DNA of 51,660 nt. Origin: Alterirhizorhabdus sp964247265 (GTDB lineage: Bacteria > Pseudomonadota > Alphaproteobacteria > Sphingomonadales > Sphingomonadaceae). The notes under the pieces were generated by a model, which saw only the letters and a program-made list of their open reading frames with translations, had not been told where the DNA came from and ran no database searches. The stretch covers positions 1 to 51,660 of the forward strand of contig CAXTTS010000003.1 of the NCBI GenBank assembly GCA_964247265.1, in the 5' to 3' direction. Below are positions 15,310-23,988 of this stretch, piece after piece (the first letter of the stretch is position 1; every line of letters begins with the position of its first letter). Position numbers and translations under genes: made by a program.

Positions 15310-16209
15310 ATGGTCTTACCCTCCGCTTTCCCAGCTTGCGATACCGGCCCGGAATCGCGCTTCTTCATTTCGCAGCGGCTGCGGCTGCATTATCTCGACT
15401 GGGGCAATGCCGGCGCGCCGATCCTGCTGCTCCAGCATGGTGGCATGGATCATGCGCGCAGCTGGGATTGGGTGGCGCGCGCGCTGCGGCGGGACTGGCA
15501 TGTCATCGCACCCGATCTGCGCGGGCATGGCGACAGCGCATGGTCGCCGGACGGCGCCTATCTGATGCCTTATTACGCCTATGACATGGCCCAGCTGATC
15601 CACCAGCTGCCCGGCGACATGATCACGATCGTCGGCCATTCGCTCGGCGGCGCGATCGCGCTGCGTTATACCGCCCTCTATCCCGACAAGGTGGCGAAGC
15701 TGGTCGCGATCGAGGGGCTCGGCCTCAAGCCTGCGGCCGTGCAAGCGGAGGCGGCGCGGCCGCTGGACGAACGCTGGCGCGAATGGATCGAGACGCGCCG
15801 CGCGCTCGATGGCCGCAGCCCGCGCCGCTATGCCGGCATCGGGGACGCGCTGGCCCGCATGCGCGAGCAGAACGGCAACCTGTCCGAGGAGCAGGCGCTG
15901 CACCTGACGGTCCACGGCCTGCTGCGCAACGAGGATGGCAGCTACAGCTGGAAATATGACAATCATCTCCGCTCCTTCCTGCCGCTGGAGGTGACGGACG
16001 ACGAACTGCACGCCTTCTGGCATCGCATCACCTGCCCCACCCTGCTGGCCTATGGCCGCGACAGCTGGGCCTCCAACCCGGACGAGGATGGTCGCGCCGC
16101 GCATTTCCGCAACGCCCGCGTCGCCTTGTTCGACGATGCCGGGCACTGGCTGCACCACGATCGGTTCGAATCCTTCATGGCCGAACTGCGCGCCTTCCTG
16201 GCCGAATAA
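15310..16209 (+). CDS. Alpha/beta hydrolase
   Basis: A 299-residue hydrolase with the canonical fold: oxyanion HGG motif in LQHGGMDHARSW, VIAPDLRGHGDSAW, nucleophile S111 in the elbow VGHSLGGAI, an acid Asp in the LLAYGRDSW region and His in AGHWLHHDRF near the C-terminus. The intact triad suggests an active esterase or C-C hydrolase. It is followed after 21 bases by a GST-like gene on the same strand, so the two probably form an operon. The position among acyl-CoA enzymes suggests a role in degradation of esters or ring-cleavage products, not provable here. Confidence 0.88.
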   Translation: MVLPSAFPACDTGPESRFFISQRLRLHYLDWGNAGAPILLLQHGGMDHARSWDWVARALRRDWHVIAPDLRGHGDSAWSPDGAYLMPYYAYDMAQLIHQLPGDMITIVGHSLGGAIALRYTALYPDKVAKLVAIEGLGLKPAAVQAEAARPLDERWREWIETRRALDGRSPRRYAGIGDALARMREQNGNLSEEQALHLTVHGLLRNEDGSYSWKYDNHLRSFLPLEVTDDELHAFWHRITCPTLLAYGRDSWASNPDEDGRAAHFRNARVALFDDAGHWLHHDRFESFMAELRAFLAE

Positions 16210-16230
16210 AGCCTCGCACCGGAGACCATC

Positions 16231-16872
16231 GTGATCGAGATCCACCATCTGCGCCACTCGCGTTCCACCCGCATCATCTGGCTGCTGGAGGAGATCGGCA
16301 CGCCGTATCGGCTGGTCAGCTACGATCGCGATCCGCTGACCGGCCGCGCGCCGCCGGCGATGCGCCAGGTCCATCCGCTCGGCAAAGCGCCGACGGTCAT
16401 CGATGGCGACCGGGTGATCGCCGAATCGGGCGCGATCATCGAATATCTCGAAGCGACCTATGGCGGCGGCCGCTTCGGGCCGACTGCAGGCGAGGCGACA
16501 TGGCCGGCCTATCTCGAGTGGCTGCACTTCGGCGAGAGCGCGGGGATGCTGGGCGTCATGCTGCGCCTGCTCGGCGGGCGCGACGGCCTGCCGGCGCAGG
16601 TCGGCGCCTATGCCGACGAAAGCGTCGCGCTGGCGCTGGACCTCGTCGAGCGCGCGCTGGACGGGCATGACTTCCTCGTCGGCGACCGGCTGACCGGAGC
16701 GGACGTGCAGATGCAGTTCACCATCGAACTGGCCCTGACGATCGGCTACGGCGCCGACCAACCGGCGATCGTCGCCTATAAGGATCGCATGACCGCGCGA
16801 CCTGCCTACGTCCGCGCGATCGCGCAGGGCGGCCCGACGATGCTGCCCCGCCTCGCTGCCGCGAAGGCGTAA
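16231..16872 (+). CDS. Glutathione S-transferase family protein
   Basis: A 213-residue protein starting with GTG, with GGAG seven bases upstream. The N-terminal thioredoxin-like domain (HHLRHSRSTRIIWLLEEIGTPYRL, split by a Ser-rich turn that supplies the activating Ser; cis-Pro in KAPTVIDG; E-S in VIAESGAIIEYL) is followed by an all-helical C-terminal domain ending YKDRMTARPAYVRAIA. Probably cytosolic and glutathione dependent; could act in detoxification or in an isomerase step next to the hydrolase. Confidence 0.88.
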   Translation: MIEIHHLRHSRSTRIIWLLEEIGTPYRLVSYDRDPLTGRAPPAMRQVHPLGKAPTVIDGDRVIAESGAIIEYLEATYGGGRFGPTAGEATWPAYLEWLHFGESAGMLGVMLRLLGGRDGLPAQVGAYADESVALALDLVERALDGHDFLVGDRLTGADVQMQFTIELALTIGYGADQPAIVAYKDRMTARPAYVRAIAQGGPTMLPRLAAAKA

Positions 16873-16884
16873 CGATCGCCGCGA

Positions 16885-17772
16885 TCAGGCGGGCTGAGCG
16901 GTCCGGCCAGCCACCCCGCCCGACACTCCGCCCGCGTCTGCCAGCGTGCGTTCGGCGCTGGCGATCAGCGCGCGATCGTCATGCCGCCAGGGGTGAAAGC
17001 CGGGCAGGAAGAAGCTGCACCACGCACCGAGAATCTTGCGCACCATGCCCGGCCGGGCGAAGGCGAACCACGCCATCCGGGTCCAGACACGCGGCCCGCT
17101 GAGCCCATCCTGCGCGAGCAGGTCGAGCGCACCGGCGGTACGATCGACGAAGAAGTTCTTCGTCACCAGCAGCATCACCTTGCTCTTGACCTGCCACCGC
17201 TTGAAGCGCGGCCAGTGCTTCGTCGCGTGCAGCCAGGTGTCGTAGGCCACGCCCTTATGCTCGATCTCCTCGATCGAGTGCCAGCGCCACAGGCCGGCCG
17301 ATTGCGCGTCGGCCGCGGCCAGATGGCGCGGATCGGCCAGCAGCGCGTGGGCGAGGATGGCGGTGAAATGCTCCAGCGCCATCGTCGCCGCCAGGCTGAC
17401 GATCGGCGGCTTGGATCGCACGAAGGCGAGCCGCCGATCCACCGCCGCCTCCAGGCGGGAAACGTCATAACCCGCATCGGCCACGCGCCGGTTGAACGCG
17501 ACATGCTCGCGGCTGTGCAGCACCTCCTGCTTGGTGAAGGCGGCGATCTCCCCGGCTAGGCGTGGCGGCGTGCCGTCGCGAAACGCGCGCACGCTTTCCA
17601 CGAAGAAGGCCTCGCCCTTCGGAAAGGTGACGGAAAGCGCGTTGTAGAAGGCCGTCGCCACCGGATCGCCGCCCAGCCACCAGCGGCCAAGCGTGTCGCC
17701 GCGGCCGAAGCGGCGGTCGCGCGGGCGAATTACCAGATCGGCGGGCGTGGTTCGGTGCATAAGCGTTGTCAT
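16885..17772 (-). CDS. Metal-dependent hydrolase (PF10118 family)
   Basis: A 295-residue protein of the PF10118 predicted metal-dependent hydrolase family. It has helical motifs rich in His/Glu ligands: EVLHSREHVAFNRR, ALEHFTAILAHAL and HSIEEIEHKGVAYDTW, resembling a ferritin-like di-metal site. A hydrophobic stretch near the C-terminus (ILGAWCSFFLPGF) suggests membrane association. Enzymatic activity of the family is not established. It diverges from a TetR gene with only 30 bases between the starts, which points to local repression. Its 3' end faces the GST gene with 12 bases between. Confidence 0.82.
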   Translation of the reverse strand: MTTLMHRTTPADLVIRPRDRRFGRGDTLGRWWLGGDPVATAFYNALSVTFPKGEAFFVESVRAFRDGTPPRLAGEIAAFTKQEVLHSREHVAFNRRVADAGYDVSRLEAAVDRRLAFVRSKPPIVSLAATMALEHFTAILAHALLADPRHLAAADAQSAGLWRWHSIEEIEHKGVAYDTWLHATKHWPRFKRWQVKSKVMLLVTKNFFVDRTAGALDLLAQDGLSGPRVWTRMAWFAFARPGMVRKILGAWCSFFLPGFHPWRHDDRALIASAERTLADAGGVSGGVAGRTAQPA

Positions 17773-17802
17773 GACGATGATCGCTACCGGTTACTTACAC
17801 CA

Positions 17803-18378
17803 ATGTCAATAGTCCGCACCCGCCTGAGCCCCGCCGCCAGCCGCAACGCCGCATTGGAGGCGGCGCGCGCGCTGCTGATCGAGCAGGGGCCGCAGGCCGT
17901 CACGCTGAAGGCGGTGGCCGATCGCATCGGCCGCACCCATGCCAATCTGCTCCACCATTTCGGCTCCGCCGCCGGTCTCCAGCGGGCGCTGGCGGCGACG
18001 ATGGCCGAACGGATCACCGCGCATATCGGCGAGGCGGTGGTCAAGGCGCGCGCCGGCGAGATGGACCCGCGCGTCATCGTCGATCGCACCTTCGATGCCT
18101 TCGGGCAGGAGGGCGGCGGCGCCTTCGCGTCATGGGCGATCCTTACCGGCAACCGCGAGGCGCTCGATCCGATCGTCGAGGCGACGCACCGGCTGGTCGA
18201 TCAGCTCGGCCCGCATGGCGGGCAGCCGGTCCATGCCCTCACGCTGTCGCTGGTCCTGACGGCACTCGGCGATGCGCTGATGGGGGAGGCGATGTCCACC
18301 GCTTTGGGCCTGCCCCGCGACGCCGCCCGCGCGATGGCGACCGAACGGCTGCTCGCGGCCGCTGCCGGGGCGGAATGA
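17803..18378 (+). CDS. TetR family transcriptional regulator
   Basis: A 191-residue regulator. The N-terminal HTH (ALEAARALLIEQGPQAVTL, then ADRIGRTHANLLHHFGSAAGL) is clear, and the rest is helical. An upstream in-frame ATG at 17755 would put the start inside the divergent gene; the ATG at 17803 gives normal spacing to the HTH. The 30-base intergenic region between this start and the metal-dependent hydrolase start contains CTACCGGTTAC, a weak inverted repeat that could be the operator. It probably controls the divergent hydrolase. Confidence 0.85.
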   Translation: MSIVRTRLSPAASRNAALEAARALLIEQGPQAVTLKAVADRIGRTHANLLHHFGSAAGLQRALAATMAERITAHIGEAVVKARAGEMDPRVIVDRTFDAFGQEGGGAFASWAILTGNREALDPIVEATHRLVDQLGPHGGQPVHALTLSLVLTALGDALMGEAMSTALGLPRDAARAMATERLLAAAAGAE

Positions 18379-18454
18379 GGCGCATCGGCAGGGCGCTGCC
18401 TCGCGCCGTTCGCCGCCGCGTGACCTTTTCGCCATTTGCGCTATATGCGCGGCC

Positions 18455-19513
18455 ATGCATTTCCTCGATCAAGCCAAGATCTTCGTCCGCTCGGGCGCGG
18501 GCGGCCCCGGCGCCGTCTCCTTCCGGCGGGAGAAATATATCGAATATGGCGGCCCGGACGGCGGCAACGGCGGCAAGGGCGGCGACATCATATTCGAGGC
18601 GGTCGGCGGCCTCAACACGCTGATCGACTTCCGCTACACCCAGCATTTCCGCGCGCCGCGCGGCAAGGGCGGCTCCGGCTCCAACCGCACCGGGGCGGGG
18701 GGCGACGATCTCGTCATCCGGGTGCCGGTCGGCACGCAGATCCTGTCGGACGACAGAGAGCATGTGCTGCTCGACTTCACCCGGATCGGCCAGCGCGAGA
18801 TATTCCTGCCCGGCGGCGACGGCGGGCGCGGCAATGCCAGCTACAAGACCTCGACCAACCGCGCGCCTCGCCAGCATGGCAGCGGCTGGCCCTATCAGGA
18901 GGCATGGGTCTGGCTGCGGCTGAAGCTGCTCGCCGATGCCGGGCTGGTCGGCCTGCCCAATGCCGGCAAATCGACCTTCATCAACGCGGTGACGAACGCG
19001 CAGGCCAAGGTGGGCGACTATCCCTTCACCACCATCCGCCCGCAGCTCGGCGTGGTGACGCGCCATGCCCGCGAGTTCGTCATCGCCGACATTCCCGGCC
19101 TGATCGAGGGTGCCGCCGATGGCGCCGGCATCGGCGATCGCTTCCTCGGTCATATCGAGCGGTGCCGCGTGCTGCTCCACCTCGTCGATGCCAGCGGCGA
19201 GGATCCGGTCGAGGCCTACCGCATCGTCTGCGAGGAGCTGGACGTCTACGGCGCCGGCCTCGCCGAAAAGCCGCAGGTGCTCGCGCTCAACAAGATCGAC
19301 GCGATCGATCCGAAGGATGTCGCCAAACTCGCCAAGAAGCTCGCCAAGGCCAGTGGTGGCGGCGAGGTCATGCTGCTGTCCGGCGTCGCCGGCACCGGCG
19401 TGGATGCGGTGCTGGACCGGCTCGTCGATGCGATCGGCCCGGCCGAGGCGGCGAGCGAGGTGGCCGCGCTTTCCGCCACCGAAGGGCCGGATGAACCCTG
19501 GTCGCCGATCTAG
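18455..19513 (+). CDS. obgE: GTPase Obg/CgtA
   Basis: A 352-residue essential GTPase involved in late 50S ribosome assembly and the stringent response. The glycine-rich N-terminal Obg fold (residues 1-158, with GGDGGRGNASYKT) precedes the G domain: G1 VGLPNAGKSTF, switch YPFTTIRPQLG, G3 DIPGLIEGA and G4 NKID. The length and motifs are those of alphaproteobacterial Obg. The start at 18455 gives MHFLDQAKI, the family's normal N-terminus. In many alphaproteobacteria obgE and proB are neighbours; here fpr lies between them. Confidence 0.97.
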   Translation: MHFLDQAKIFVRSGAGGPGAVSFRREKYIEYGGPDGGNGGKGGDIIFEAVGGLNTLIDFRYTQHFRAPRGKGGSGSNRTGAGGDDLVIRVPVGTQILSDDREHVLLDFTRIGQREIFLPGGDGGRGNASYKTSTNRAPRQHGSGWPYQEAWVWLRLKLLADAGLVGLPNAGKSTFINAVTNAQAKVGDYPFTTIRPQLGVVTRHAREFVIADIPGLIEGAADGAGIGDRFLGHIERCRVLLHLVDASGEDPVEAYRIVCEELDVYGAGLAEKPQVLALNKIDAIDPKDVAKLAKKLAKASGGGEVMLLSGVAGTGVDAVLDRLVDAIGPAEAASEVAALSATEGPDEPWSPI

Positions 19514-19515
19514 CG

Positions 19516-19536
19516 TGTTGCGCCTCGTTCGCAACA
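19516..19536. terminator. Hairpin after obgE
   Basis: TGTTGCG (19516-19522) and CGCAACA (19530-19536) form a 7-bp stem with a 7-base loop, three bases after the obgE stop. There is no T-run, so it could be a Rho-aided terminator or an mRNA end-stabiliser. Confidence 0.4.
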
Positions 19537-19627
19537 ACACTATCGGCTCGACCGATGCGGGCCATGCCGGCTTGGCATCCGATCGACCGGCAACCATATT
19601 GACAGCGAACCAGACGGGCGGAAGCGA

Positions 19628-20443
19628 ATGATGAGCGATCGGATCGGCGAAGCGGCCACCCTGGCCTCCTCGGCGAGCCTCTCGGTGGAGGAGGTGCGCT
19701 CCGTCCGCCACTGGAACGAACATCTGTTCAGCTTCACGATCACCCGCCCGGCCAGCTTCCGCTTTCGTTCGGGCGAGTTCGTGATGATCGGCCTGCCGGG
19801 TGAGAACCGCCCGCTGCTGCGTGCTTATTCGATCGCCAGCCCGGCCTGGGCGGAGGAACTGGAGTTCCTGTCGATCAAGGTGCCGGATGGCCCGCTCACC
19901 TCGCGGCTTCAGCAGATCCAGCCCGGCGACCAGATATTCCTCGGCCGCAAGCCCACCGGCACCCTGGTCGCCGATGCGCTGCTCGGCGGGCAACGGCTGT
20001 TCATGCTCTCCACCGGCACCGGCCTCGCGCCCTTCCTCAGCCTGGCCCGCGATCCGGACATCTATTCGCGGTTCGAACAGATCTGCATCGTCCATTCGGT
20101 GCGCCGCGAAAGCGATCTCGCCTTCCGCGAGGAGCTTGAGAGCCAGCTCGCCGGCGATCCGCTGGTGCAGGACGAGGCGCTGGTGCAGCTCAGCTACCTC
20201 CCCACCGTCACCCGCGAACCGTTCCGCACGCAGAAGCGGATCGGCGCGCTGATCGAGGATGGCAGCCTGTTCGAAGGCATGGCCGGCGAACGCCGCCTGA
20301 ACCCGGAGACCGACCGGGTGATGATGTGCGGCAGCATGGAGATGATAAAGGAACTCGCCGCCACGCTCGATGCCGCCGGCTTCGAGGAAGGCTCCAACGC
20401 CAAGCCTGGCCAATATGTGATCGAGCGCGCCTTCGTCGGCTGA
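19628..20443 (+). CDS. fpr: Ferredoxin--NADP reductase
   Basis: A 271-residue FAD enzyme of the bacterial Fpr type. The FAD-binding RAYSIASP motif, NADP-binding STGTGLAPFLSLARDP, nicotinamide-site MMCGSMEMIKEL and the characteristic C-terminal VIERAFVG all match. It transfers electrons between NADPH and ferredoxin/flavodoxin and is often part of oxidative stress or Fe-S cluster supply. Two adjacent ATGs (19628, 19631) are possible starts, with GGAAGCG upstream. It stands alone between obgE and proB, flanked by a hairpin and a REP-like repeat. Confidence 0.95.
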   Translation: MMSDRIGEAATLASSASLSVEEVRSVRHWNEHLFSFTITRPASFRFRSGEFVMIGLPGENRPLLRAYSIASPAWAEELEFLSIKVPDGPLTSRLQQIQPGDQIFLGRKPTGTLVADALLGGQRLFMLSTGTGLAPFLSLARDPDIYSRFEQICIVHSVRRESDLAFREELESQLAGDPLVQDEALVQLSYLPTVTREPFRTQKRIGALIEDGSLFEGMAGERRLNPETDRVMMCGSMEMIKELAATLDAAGFEEGSNAKPGQYVIERAFVG

Positions 20444-20483
20444 TCGGGCGGGGTGCGCTGGATCCGCGTGCCCTCTCGTCCTC

Positions 20484-20534
20484 CGTTCGTGTCGAGCAGC
20501 ATCGAGCGTAGCCGAGATGCGCCCGTCGAGACAT
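20484..20534. repeat. REP-like sphingomonad repeat, copy 1
   Basis: CGTTCGTGTCGAGCAGCATC followed by GAGCGTAGCCGAGAT resembles bases 24252-24286 (35 positions with about six differences). The core, TCGAGC...TCGAGCG.AG.CGAGA with interleaved inverted TCGA motifs, is like the short intergenic repeats I know from many sphingomonad genomes. A second GTCGAGACA follows at 20525. It lies between fpr and proB. Confidence 0.55.
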
Positions 20535-20587
20535 CCGGCACAAACGGGTTTTGTCCGCGCCGCCACCCGCGTAAGGCACGGCCCGTC

Positions 20588-21712
20588 ATGCCCGCCACCC
20601 GCTTCGCCCCCGCCGCCTGCGCACGCCTCGTCGTCAAGATCGGCTCGGCGCTGCTCGTCGATGCAAGCGGCCATGTGCGGCGGGAATGGCTGGCCGGCGT
20701 CGTCGCCGATATCGCCGCCCGCCACCGCGCGGGGCAGCGTATCGCCGTCGTCTCGTCGGGGGCGATCGCGCTCGGCGCGCGCCGGCTCGGTTTGCCGAAA
20801 GGTGGGCGGGCCTGCCTGGAGGATGCGCAGGCCGCCGCCGCCACCGGCCAGATCGCGCTCAGCCATGTCTGGGCGGAGCTGCTCCATGCGGAAGGCCTCA
20901 TCGCCGCGCAGATGCTCGTCACACTCGACGATCTGGAGGATCGCCGCCGCTACCTGAACGCCGCCGCCACGCTCGATCGCCTGCTCGGGCTCGGCGTGGT
21001 CCCGGTCATCAACGAGAATGATTCGGTCGCCACCGAGGAGATCCGCTTCGGCGACAATGATCGCCTCGCCGCGCGCATCGGACAGGCCGCGCTGGCCGGC
21101 GGCGTGATCCTGCTGTCGGACATAGACGGCCTCTACACCGCCAATCCCGGCCGCGATCCGGATGCGCGCTTCGTGCCGGAAGTGACACGGCTCGATGCCC
21201 GCATCCGCGCGATGGCCGATGGCGGCTCGGCCTCCGGCATGGGATCGGGCGGCATGATCTCCAAGCTGGAGGCGGCGCGCATCGCGATGGCGGCGGGCGC
21301 GCACCTCGCCATTGTCAGCGGCAAGGTGGATCGTCCGCTCGCCACCTTCGATGCCACCGGGCGCGGCACCGTGTTCGTCGCCGCCAGGGGTGCCTCGGCG
21401 CGCAAGGCGTGGCTGGCCGGCCGCCTCACCGCCAAGGGCCGCATCCATGTCGATGCCGGCGCCGCCGCCGCGCTCGCGCAGGGCCGCAGCCTGCTCGCCG
21501 CCGGCGCTGTGCAGGTGGAGGGCCGCTTCGCCCGTGGCGACGTGATCGATATCGTCGGGCCGGAGCAGGTGCTGCTCGCGCGCGGCCTCGCCGAATATGA
21601 CGCCGCCGATGCCGCGGCGATCACCGGCAGGCGCAGCGACGCGCTGGAGGCGGTGCTCGGCTACGCCCCGCGCACCGCGCTGGTCCACCGCGATCACATG
21701 GTGATGCTGTGA
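20588..21712 (+). CDS. proB: Glutamate 5-kinase
   Basis: A 374-residue enzyme of proline synthesis that phosphorylates glutamate with ATP. The amino-acid kinase domain has RLVVKIGSALL, VSSGAIALGARRLGL, VPVINENDSVATEEI, FGDNDRLAARI, LLSDIDGLYTANP and GSGGMISKLEAARIA; a C-terminal PUA domain (about 280-370: KGRIHVDAGAAAAL, RGDVIDIVG, RGLAEYDAADAAAI) follows. The length is normal for the two-domain form. The ATG at 20588 is preferred over an upstream frame extension that runs into the repeat. Ten bases downstream follows the epimerase gene. Confidence 0.96.
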   Translation: MPATRFAPAACARLVVKIGSALLVDASGHVRREWLAGVVADIAARHRAGQRIAVVSSGAIALGARRLGLPKGGRACLEDAQAAAATGQIALSHVWAELLHAEGLIAAQMLVTLDDLEDRRRYLNAAATLDRLLGLGVVPVINENDSVATEEIRFGDNDRLAARIGQAALAGGVILLSDIDGLYTANPGRDPDARFVPEVTRLDARIRAMADGGSASGMGSGGMISKLEAARIAMAAGAHLAIVSGKVDRPLATFDATGRGTVFVAARGASARKAWLAGRLTAKGRIHVDAGAAAALAQGRSLLAAGAVQVEGRFARGDVIDIVGPEQVLLARGLAEYDAADAAAITGRRSDALEAVLGYAPRTALVHRDHMVML

Positions 21713-21722
21713 GGCGCAAACG

Positions 21723-22616
21723 ATGAGGCTCGCCATCACCGGCGGCACCGGCTTCGTCGGCGGGCACCTGATCCGCCTCGCCGTCGCGTCCGGCCACGCC
21801 GTGCAGGCGCTCGCCCGCCGGCCGCAGCCGGATACGCCCGGCGTCGCATGGATCGCCGGCGCGCTCGATCGGCCGGAAAGCCTTGCCGCGCTCGTATCGC
21901 GCGCGAATGCCGTGATCCATGTCGCGGGCGTGGTCAACGCGGCCGATCGCGCGGGCTTCGCCGCCGGCAACATCGCCGGCACCGGCGCGATCATCGCCGC
22001 GATGGCGGGTGCCGGCCGTCTCGTCCACGTCTCCTCGCTCGCCGCGCGCGAACCCGGCCTGTCCGATTATGGCTGGTCCAAGGCGGGCGCCGAGGATGCC
22101 GTCCGCGCCAGCCCGCTCCGCTGGACGATGGTACGTCCCCCCGCCATCTACGGCCCCGGCGATACGGAGATGCTGGAGCTGTTTCGCATGGCCAGGCGCG
22201 GCTTCGTCGCGCTGCCGCCCGGCGGTCGCGTCTCGATCGTCCATGTCGCCGATCTCGCCCGACTGCTGCTGACGCTGGCGGAGCGCGGCGTGGCGTTAGG
22301 CGACACGCTGGAGCCGGACGATGGCGTGGCCGGCGGCTGGGATCACCGCGATCTCGCCCGCGCCATCGGCGTGGCGGTCGGCCGCCGTGCGGTGCCGGTG
22401 CCGGTGCCGGCGGCTTTGCTGCGGCTGGGCGCCTTGGCCGATGGCCTCGTCCGGCGCGGTTCCGCCAAGCTCACTCCCGATCGCGTCCGCTACTTCCTCC
22501 ACCCGGACTGGACCGTCGCCCATCCGCCGCCGGCCGATCTGTGGCGGCCCGACATGCCGACGCCGGCAGGCCTGAAGGCGACGGCGGACTGGTATCGCGC
22601 GGCGGGCTGGCTCTGA
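21723..22616 (+). CDS. NAD-dependent epimerase/dehydratase family protein (extended SDR)
   Basis: A 297-residue extended SDR. The dinucleotide motif is ITGGTGFVGGHLIRLA; IHVAGVVNA and VHVSSLAA follow, then YGWSKAGAEDAV supplies the Tyr-Lys pair and VRPPAIYGPGD the substrate-side loop. It starts ten bases after proB with GGCGCAAACG as a weak ribosome site, so it probably shares the proB transcript. Similar proteins range from sugar epimerases to the complex I assembly factor NDUFA9-like group. The precise substrate is unknown. Confidence 0.87.
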   Translation: MRLAITGGTGFVGGHLIRLAVASGHAVQALARRPQPDTPGVAWIAGALDRPESLAALVSRANAVIHVAGVVNAADRAGFAAGNIAGTGAIIAAMAGAGRLVHVSSLAAREPGLSDYGWSKAGAEDAVRASPLRWTMVRPPAIYGPGDTEMLELFRMARRGFVALPPGGRVSIVHVADLARLLLTLAERGVALGDTLEPDDGVAGGWDHRDLARAIGVAVGRRAVPVPVPAALLRLGALADGLVRRGSAKLTPDRVRYFLHPDWTVAHPPPADLWRPDMPTPAGLKATADWYRAAGWL

Positions 22617-22681
22617 CGGTCGACCCGGTGCTATTCCGGCCGGACGCCGGCAGGCGACGGATCAGGTGAAGGAGATGCGGC

Positions 22682-23074
22682 ATGGATCGGGTCAGCGGCG
22701 GTTGCCTGTGCGGCGCGGTGCGGATCGTCGCCGTGGGGCAGCCTTATCGCGTCGGCCTGTGCCACTGCCTCGATTGCCGCAAGCATCACGGCACGCTGTT
22801 CCACGCCTCCGCGATATTCCCGGCGGATGCGGTGACGATCGCGGGCGAGACGAGCGGCCATGCCGGCCGCCATTTCTGTCCGACCTGCGGTTCGTCCCTG
22901 TTCGGCCGCAGCGGGGACGAGATCGAGGTCTATATCGGTGCGCTGGACGAGCCCGACCGCTTCACCCCAACCTACGAAAGCTGGACCGTCCGCCGCGAAG
23001 CGTGGCTGCCCCCGTTTCCGCTCGCCAGGCACTACGAGCATGATCGCGAGGGTGCCGGCCGCTCGGAGCCGTAA
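22682..23074 (+). CDS. GFA family zinc protein (glutathione-dependent formaldehyde-activating enzyme-like)
   Basis: A 130-residue CENP-V/GFA-fold protein. Zinc ligands are seen as GGCLCGAVR, CHCLDCRKHHGT and HFCPTCGSSLF, which build the usual two-zinc site. AAGGAG lies before the ATG. The family binds glutathione or S-hydroxymethylglutathione in some members; for most paralogues, including this one, the true reaction is not known. Located 65 bases after the epimerase. Confidence 0.9.
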   Translation: MDRVSGGCLCGAVRIVAVGQPYRVGLCHCLDCRKHHGTLFHASAIFPADAVTIAGETSGHAGRHFCPTCGSSLFGRSGDEIEVYIGALDEPDRFTPTYESWTVRREAWLPPFPLARHYEHDREGAGRSEP

Positions 23075-23079
23075 CCGCA

Positions 23080-23105
23080 CGCGCGGGCTGTCCTACAGCC
23101 GCGCG
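23080..23105 (+). terminator. Strong hairpin after the GFA gene
   Basis: CGCGCGGGCTGT (23080-23091) and ACAGCCGCGCG (23095-23105) pair along 11 positions with one bulged G and a 3-base loop, six bases after the stop. There is no T-tract. The remaining 157 bases to the next gene show no coding signal. Confidence 0.45.
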
Positions 23106-23262
23106 GTTCGGCATGGTCGCCGGGCAGGCCGCCAGGCCTGTTCTTTCCAGCGTCGATCCCCGGCACGCACGGATGCGTGTTTTCACCCCCTCATAGCGTG
23201 GCTTTCATGGCTTTCGTTGGAGATGTCCGCCATTTCGTTCAGAAACCAACGCGCCGTGGCGT

Positions 23263-23889
23263 TCACGCCGCGGCCTTCGCCGCCCGCGTCTGCGCCGCCC
23301 CCGCCCCCGTTCCCGTCGCGTGATGCGGCATGGCATATTGCACCACGAACGCCAGCAAGCTCGCCGTCAGCCCGATCAGGAACACGCGATACGCCCAGCC
23401 GAGCAGCCGGTATTTCTTATACTCCAGCACCTGCCCGTTCTGGTAGATATCGCGCGCCATCGTCTCGAAGATCGTGTCGTCGCTCTGCATCCGCTCGCAC
23501 AGCCGGTCGATATATTCGTCCTCGCCCAGTTGCGTGAACGAGCCGAAGAACAGCAGATTCGGTCGCGGGCTGCGGATCGTATGGACGTGCGGCAGGATCG
23601 CGGAAACCGCCAGCACCGCCGCGAAGAAGGCGAAGCCGCCGAGGATCAGCAGCGGCAGCGGCGCGCCCGCCCCCTTGGCCTGGCCGATCGTGATGGTGAA
23701 GATCACGAAGGTGGCGCCCATCAGGATGCTGGCCTTCTGGTCGGCCATCTGGCTCAGCGTCACATGGGCGCGGTGAACGGCCACCAGCATGTCGATCGCA
23801 TTGGCGGTATATTTGCCCGGTATGTGGCGGGCGGGATCGGTATGCGCGTCCGGCAAAAAGGCCTCCTCGTTGGCGGCGGACATTGGCAT
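23263..23889 (-). CDS. DUF5706 membrane protein (Pycsar-effector-like, PycTM fold)
   Basis: A 208-residue protein (or 206 from the second ATG at 23883). After a soluble N-terminal segment comes VHRAHVTLSQMADQKASIL, then two hydrophobic helices (MGATFVIFTITIG; PLPLLILGGFAFFAAVLAVSAIL), then PNLLFFGSFTQLGEDEYIDRL, ARDIYQNGQVLEYKKYRLL and a third helix (VFLIGLTASLLAFVVQYA). This is the DUF5706 pattern, the transmembrane effector family of cyclic-pyrimidine (Pycsar) anti-phage systems, where the protein permeabilises the inner membrane when a cyclase makes cCMP/cUMP. No cyclase is nearby. Instead it diverges from the acyl carrier and serine palmitoyltransferase genes, 99 bases apart. It could be an orphan effector or a domesticated membrane protein. 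Confidence 0.8.
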   Translation of the reverse strand: MPMSAANEEAFLPDAHTDPARHIPGKYTANAIDMLVAVHRAHVTLSQMADQKASILMGATFVIFTITIGQAKGAGAPLPLLILGGFAFFAAVLAVSAILPHVHTIRSPRPNLLFFGSFTQLGEDEYIDRLCERMQSDDTIFETMARDIYQNGQVLEYKKYRLLGWAYRVFLIGLTASLLAFVVQYAMPHHATGTGAGAAQTRAAKAAA

Positions 23890-23988
23890 GGCGGGATGCC
23901 GCTTGCCAGCCGTCGCGCGGGGCGGCGATGCCGTGATGCCGCCGCATTCGCTTGGCAAGCGGGCGGCCACCCGATTAAGGACTAGCGC

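Noticed and set aside
15316..16761. Minus-strand frame of 481 codons opposite the alpha/beta hydrolase and GST genes
   Set aside because: Both plus-strand genes have intact family motifs; the antisense product is His/Gln/Arg-rich without domains.
17773..17802. CTACCGGTTAC as a definite TetR operator
   Set aside because: The inverted repeat is imperfect and short; only the divergent context suggests it, so it is mentioned under the gene but not annotated.
18239..21994. A 1251-codon minus-strand frame over obgE, fpr and proB
   Set aside because: Same artefact: antisense to essential genes with certain identity and with low-complexity composition.
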